Shown here: positions 15,001-16,461 of the stretch, piece after piece
Layout: the number at the start of each line of letters is the position of its first letter
Position numbering within the stretch: the first letter of the stretch is position 1
DNA from: an uncultured Lachnobacterium sp.
GTDB taxonomy: Bacteria > Bacillota > Clostridia > Lachnospirales > Lachnospiraceae
Assembly (NCBI GenBank): GCA_900548765.1
Contig: URLU01000028.1
Location: 1 to 16,461 of the forward strand
Direction: 5' to 3'
DNA: 16,461 bases
Position numbers and translations under genes: made by a program
Notes under the pieces: model-generated
Database searches by the model: none
Told to the model about the DNA's origin: nothing
The model's input: only the letters and a program-made list of their open reading frames with translations

Positions 15001-15469
15001 CATCATACAATTCTTTGTTTTGTCCTGTCAGATTATCCCCCGCACATGAACCATATGTCTCAATTCCATTTCCATATAACACCTTCTGCACATAACCCTC
15101 ATATAAGGTGTCATTATCAGGCAGTTCTGCCAGAACTTCCGATGCAGCATTTGATGTATCAGCTCCGCTCTGCATACTTACTGCTTGTGACTCCGCAGCA
15201 TTCTGTTTCTCTATACCAGCTTCATTTTCATTAACTGCTCCTGTACCTGTCCCAGACTCTGTAGCCATTTCAGTGTCTGTAACTTCCTCAGTCTCTGCAG
15301 CTATTTCGGTATCTGCTTCGGTAGCTGCAACCGCCTCAGTCTCTGCAGCTGTCTCTGTCACGACATCGTTTTCTTCCGCATTAACTACCACCATTCCACT
15401 ATAATCAATAGTAGAACTAACCATCATGGCAGCCAGCATAATTGCTAATAATCTCTTAGCTCTTTTCAT
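12026..15469 (-). CDS. Large wall-anchored surface protein: transglutaminase-like, Ig-like, beta-helix
   Basis: This 1147-residue exported protein begins with a signal peptide (MKRAKRLLAIMLAAMM, cleavage probably after about residue 31). A Glu/Thr/Ala-rich stalk follows (32-105). A transglutaminase/protease-like region (about 120-420) contains RGYAMAFQYLCD and MWNVVTLDGDNYIVDV; where relatives have Cys and His, this has Ser334 and Tyr375, while Asp390 is kept. Next are an Ig-like domain (about 440-528, ITSQPKDTTVESG... YQWQV), a right-handed beta-helix with repeated Asn/Gly turns (about 536-843), a C-terminal beta-rich domain (about 910-1063), a Pro-rich linker with PTI-x2-QPA repeats, the sorting signal SPKTGD (1112-1117), a membrane helix and a basic tail. 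Sortase anchoring is therefore likely. ATG 15469 is chosen because GAGGAGG lies 7 bases upstream. Binding or adhesion is inferred; the ligand is unknown. Confidence 0.88.
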   Translation of the reverse strand: MKRAKRLLAIMLAAMMVSSTIDYSGMVVVNAEENDVVTETAAETEAVAATEADTEIAAETEEVTDTEMATESGTGTGAVNENEAGIEKQNAAESQAVSMQSGADTSNAASEVLAELPDNDTLYEGYVQKVLYGNGIETYGSCAGDNLTGQNKELYDDIKARIKNVAANGGTTAFSCFDTYGVGVKYKWKGINYEDARKNRDKELEKVVSALLLDCPYEMYWYDTDKGYSAYGQGGGIWIEMPYISFAVNSKYCNDSNDEYEVDSEKATAATNAVAYAQTIVNKYKGQTPYNRLKGYADEICKRVSYDEDAETKYGDMNQMINVFDGNTATNVDSRGYAMAFQYLCDLDGGITCSSMTGTVSWNNIDSNKVGSGAYMWNVVTLDGDNYIVDVANCDDIAESDKMFMVGDNNAYKYDEMTSSSYTEAQLKISDNNYVITVPAITSQPKDTTVESGQTATFAVSATGAGLIYQWQVNRNDGKGFVDIAGENEASYTTGKADTNCNNYSYKCLISNSNASVTSEAATLTVTASPEAGVTGSGTMTDPYIVSTSDDLRQYLPDGYVKLANDIVITGYDISLYKYEEYTNTGIDLNGHVLDFSQMRDFDGGRTAEGILVRAAKGQNLNFRIDDSNPDSKHGGAYVRNDGTPITGGVITGFECDYSSGGVTSCILVDDADFAMTGGTFYKNKTHEGGTCIGVMGKSNVRISNTDFYNNECEYWSSGIWFGGSGTTLLEIVNCKFIDNMGYYTSVICSEATNTIIGNCVIQNNTSKRYGAVRVEGDGTAIIKDTMITGNVNTETEDDPYAQTAGVYIQSYNSPQLILDGEVIIKDNIINGEQRNLYCSIPVKLGDNFSKDSKVGVFNRTKLYEEDDILLISNIGSFAGCFTSDAANGELYVKGTSLNVRMKSQTQTEGKIEKQNPEGLALNNDINSLSSSLLTDQERELVKNGADAVVYTSFGAETDKSDLEKVNAALGSLTLGKAYDINLWVQVGDNAARQITSTSEKINLSLKVDDSLINRNDNIKRTYKVIRIHDGVATVLEGSFDAATQMFTFETDLFSTYALTYVDTIVSPEPGITPPDTTPAPVIPTITLQPAPAVPTIASQPASASPVQSVASPKTGDTSSSLWIFAIIIIAGVGIIGYGLRRRHRNA

Positions 15470-15521
15470 ACTATATCCTCCTCGCTTTATTTCCGTTATG
15501 ATAATGTATTTTATAAGCATA

Positions 15522-15588
15522 ATTATACAGGATTTAATACTTCAAATTAGTACTTTGGTGTGAATTGCTCTTTTGGTGGTGTGAATTG
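15522..15588 (-). promoter_or_regulatory. Activator-type promoter of the surface-protein gene
   Basis: Read on the minus strand, two identical direct repeats CAATTCACACC (15578-15588 and 15557-15567) start 21 bp apart; 29 bp further is a perfect TATAAT (15522-15527). The position of the -35 box holds CTAATT, far from consensus, so an activator bound at the repeats is probably needed. The proximal repeat continues as AAAGTAC, identical to the copy upstream of the lipoprotein gene. The leader from the -10 box to the ATG is about 50 bases. Confidence 0.75.
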
Positions 15589-15651
15589 CAATAAGCCTTC
15601 TGACATACATAAAATCTGCCACTGGCAGCTTTTATTGCATACTTTGGTATC

Positions 15652-15689
15652 AAAAAAAGCCAGAGGTCAGTCCCCCAACCTCTGGCTTT
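15652..15689 (-). terminator. Intrinsic terminator of the lipoprotein gene
   Basis: AAAGCCAGAGGT (15656-15667) pairs perfectly with ACCTCTGGCTTT (15678-15689) around a 10-base loop. On the minus strand the stem is followed by T7, and it starts 10 bases after the lipoprotein stop codon. This separates the lipoprotein transcript from the surface-protein gene, so their shared control comes from separate promoters. Confidence 0.88.
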
Positions 15690-15698
15690 AAAAAATCC

Positions 15699-16316
15699 TT
15701 ACTGAATATATGTGGCCGCAGCTCCCATATAATCTATAGCCTCGTCCTCAGTCAGATACTGTCCTTCCATAACAACCGATAAATCTGCATTTGCAACAGC
15801 TACAGAACCATCATCACCCTCTACGAAAACAGCTGTAAAATCGTCTCCTGTGTATACATCTGTTGTAGTAATCTCTGTCCAATCTACATTGTCCTCATCT
15901 GTAACATTTGTTACGTTTGAATCATCATATGGTCCACAGAGCACATCGCCTGTTCCATCTTCCTGTACACTCATTAATGAGATGTAGCTGTATCCATCAT
16001 AATCCCTAAAAAGTGTGATTACATACTCTGTGTTGCTGTCATCCACTGCATAAATTGCTGCATCCACAAGGTCTGCTGTCACATCAAGTAATGTGAAATC
16101 TCCGCTTTCCTCTGTATCGCTCTCAATATCGTCCTTTGCATCGCCTACGCTTGCTGAATCATCTGTAGTGTCAGCATCATCCGTGGTATCCGCATCGTCT
16201 TTATCATCAGTTTCTACTGTATCTGATGTATTTCCAGTATCAGTTGAGCCTCCACATGCTGTCATGCTGAACACCATTGTTCCTGCGATTAAAGCTGCTA
16301 ATAATTTTTTCTTCAT
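15699..16316 (-). CDS. Asp/Thr-rich lipoprotein of unknown function
   Basis: This 205-residue protein begins with a lipoprotein signal peptide (MKKKLLAALIAGTMVFSMTA then Cys21), so it is lipid-anchored outside the cell membrane. Residues 25-75 are a highly acidic, low-complexity linker with ADTTDD repeats, probably a flexible spacer through the wall. The rest (about 76-205) is a compact-looking acidic domain with alternating strands and several Asp-rich turns (DDSNTEY, EDGTGD, EGDDGS), ending in a helical segment and TYIQ. I do not recognise the domain. ATG 16316 is chosen because GGGAG lies 7 bases upstream; an in-frame ATG seven codons earlier would put that site inside the gene. Its promoter copies the architecture of the surface-protein promoter, so the two probably act in the same response at the cell surface. 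Confidence 0.82.
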   Translation of the reverse strand: MKKKLLAALIAGTMVFSMTACGGSTDTGNTSDTVETDDKDDADTTDDADTTDDSASVGDAKDDIESDTEESGDFTLLDVTADLVDAAIYAVDDSNTEYVITLFRDYDGYSYISLMSVQEDGTGDVLCGPYDDSNVTNVTDEDNVDWTEITTTDVYTGDDFTAVFVEGDDGSVAVANADLSVVMEGQYLTEDEAIDYMGAAATYIQ

Positions 16317-16370
16317 AAATTTTCTCCCTTCCTTCATGTCGTCATCAATATGTTGTTTAATATGGTACTT

Positions 16371-16437
16371 ATTATACAGTATTTAGTTTCAAAAAAAGGT
16401 ACTTTGGTGTGAATTGTAGTTTTTGAGGTGTGAATTG
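16371..16437 (-). promoter_or_regulatory. Activator-type promoter of the lipoprotein gene
   Basis: On the minus strand CAATTCACACC occurs at 16427-16437 and again at 16406-16416 (21 bp start to start), and 29 bp later comes TATAAT (16371-16376) preceded by CTG. Repeat, spacing, the AAAGTAC continuation and CTGTATAAT are all identical to the surface-protein promoter, whereas the 19 bp between AAAGTAC and CTG differ. The -35 position reads CCTTTT, so activation by a protein bound at the repeats is likely. Confidence 0.75.
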
Positions 16438-16461
16438 CTGAACAAGTTACTTTTCCATATA

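Noticed and set aside
15046..15404. Rightward open frames opposite the start of the surface-protein gene
   Set aside because: They are the antisense of the Glu/Thr/Ala-rich stalk; the Ser/Val repeats mirror that low-complexity region and no ribosome site exists.
15635..15650. Third copy of the activator repeat (TACTTTGGTAT)
   Set aside because: Only the ACCAAAGTA part matches; the CAATTCACACC core is missing and it lies beside a terminator, not a promoter.
16093..16386. Rightward open frame opposite the lipoprotein gene
   Set aside because: It is the Ser/Val-rich antisense of the acidic linker, without a ribosome site, and runs through the opposite promoter.
15557..16437. CRISPR-like repeats (CAATTCACACC four times)
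   Set aside because: There are only two pairs, 11 bp long, each fixed relative to a promoter and far apart, with no spacer-sized array or cas genes.

Overview
The window looks like chromosomal DNA of a low-to-moderate GC Firmicute, most likely a gut Lachnospiraceae (Roseburia/Agathobacter/Eubacterium-like). The basis is gene style rather than a marker gene: a clostridial FprA diiron flavoprotein, a DUF362 ferredoxin-like protein, a large M29 aminopeptidase, a [SP]KTGD sortase-type surface protein, strong AGGAGG ribosome sites and TTGACA/TATAAT promoters. I see no tRNA, rRNA, insertion sequence or CRISPR array.

Layout. (1) 1-1260 is a decayed, regulation-rich stretch. It holds a strong leftward promoter with an operator-like inverted repeat for a gene just outside the window, a frame-broken remnant (about 298-534), one intact small unknown gene (572-847) behind its own promoter and inverted repeat, and the internally deleted remnant of a peptide/nickel-type ABC ATPase (1035-1251). 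(2) 1284-3154 is a MarR-MATE operon whose promoter sits inside a near-perfect inverted repeat, the layout of a self-repressed drug-efflux switch. (3) 3261-4484 is a monocistronic FprA flavo-diiron protein (O2/NO reduction). It converges with a leftward YoaK/DUF1275 membrane protein (4666-5343). The 180-bp gap between them holds a 137-bp nested structure: a perfect 15-bp inverted repeat enclosing two perfect bidirectional hairpins. (4) 10873 down to 5552 is a tight leftward cluster, probably one operon: pyrE, vanZ-like, small membrane protein, M29-type aminopeptidase, purE, DUF362 ferredoxin protein. (5) 11127-11870 is a rightward short-chain dehydrogenase with a BaiA/FabG-like sequence, closed by a bidirectional terminator. 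(6) 12026-16437 holds two leftward cell-envelope genes: a 1147-residue wall-anchored surface protein (transglutaminase-like, Ig-like, parallel beta-helix) and a small Asp/Thr-rich lipoprotein.

The most interesting signal is in region 6. Both envelope genes have the same promoter architecture: two direct 11-mers CAATTCACACC with start-to-start spacing of 21 bp (two helical turns), then exactly 29 bp to a perfect TATAAT, with no recognisable -35. This is the geometry of LytTR-family activators (AgrA/VirR type), so the two genes are probably co-activated members of a signalling regulon. The surface protein also carries a transglutaminase-like core in which the expected catalytic Cys and His appear to be Ser and Tyr, which suggests a non-enzymatic adhesin or binding module.
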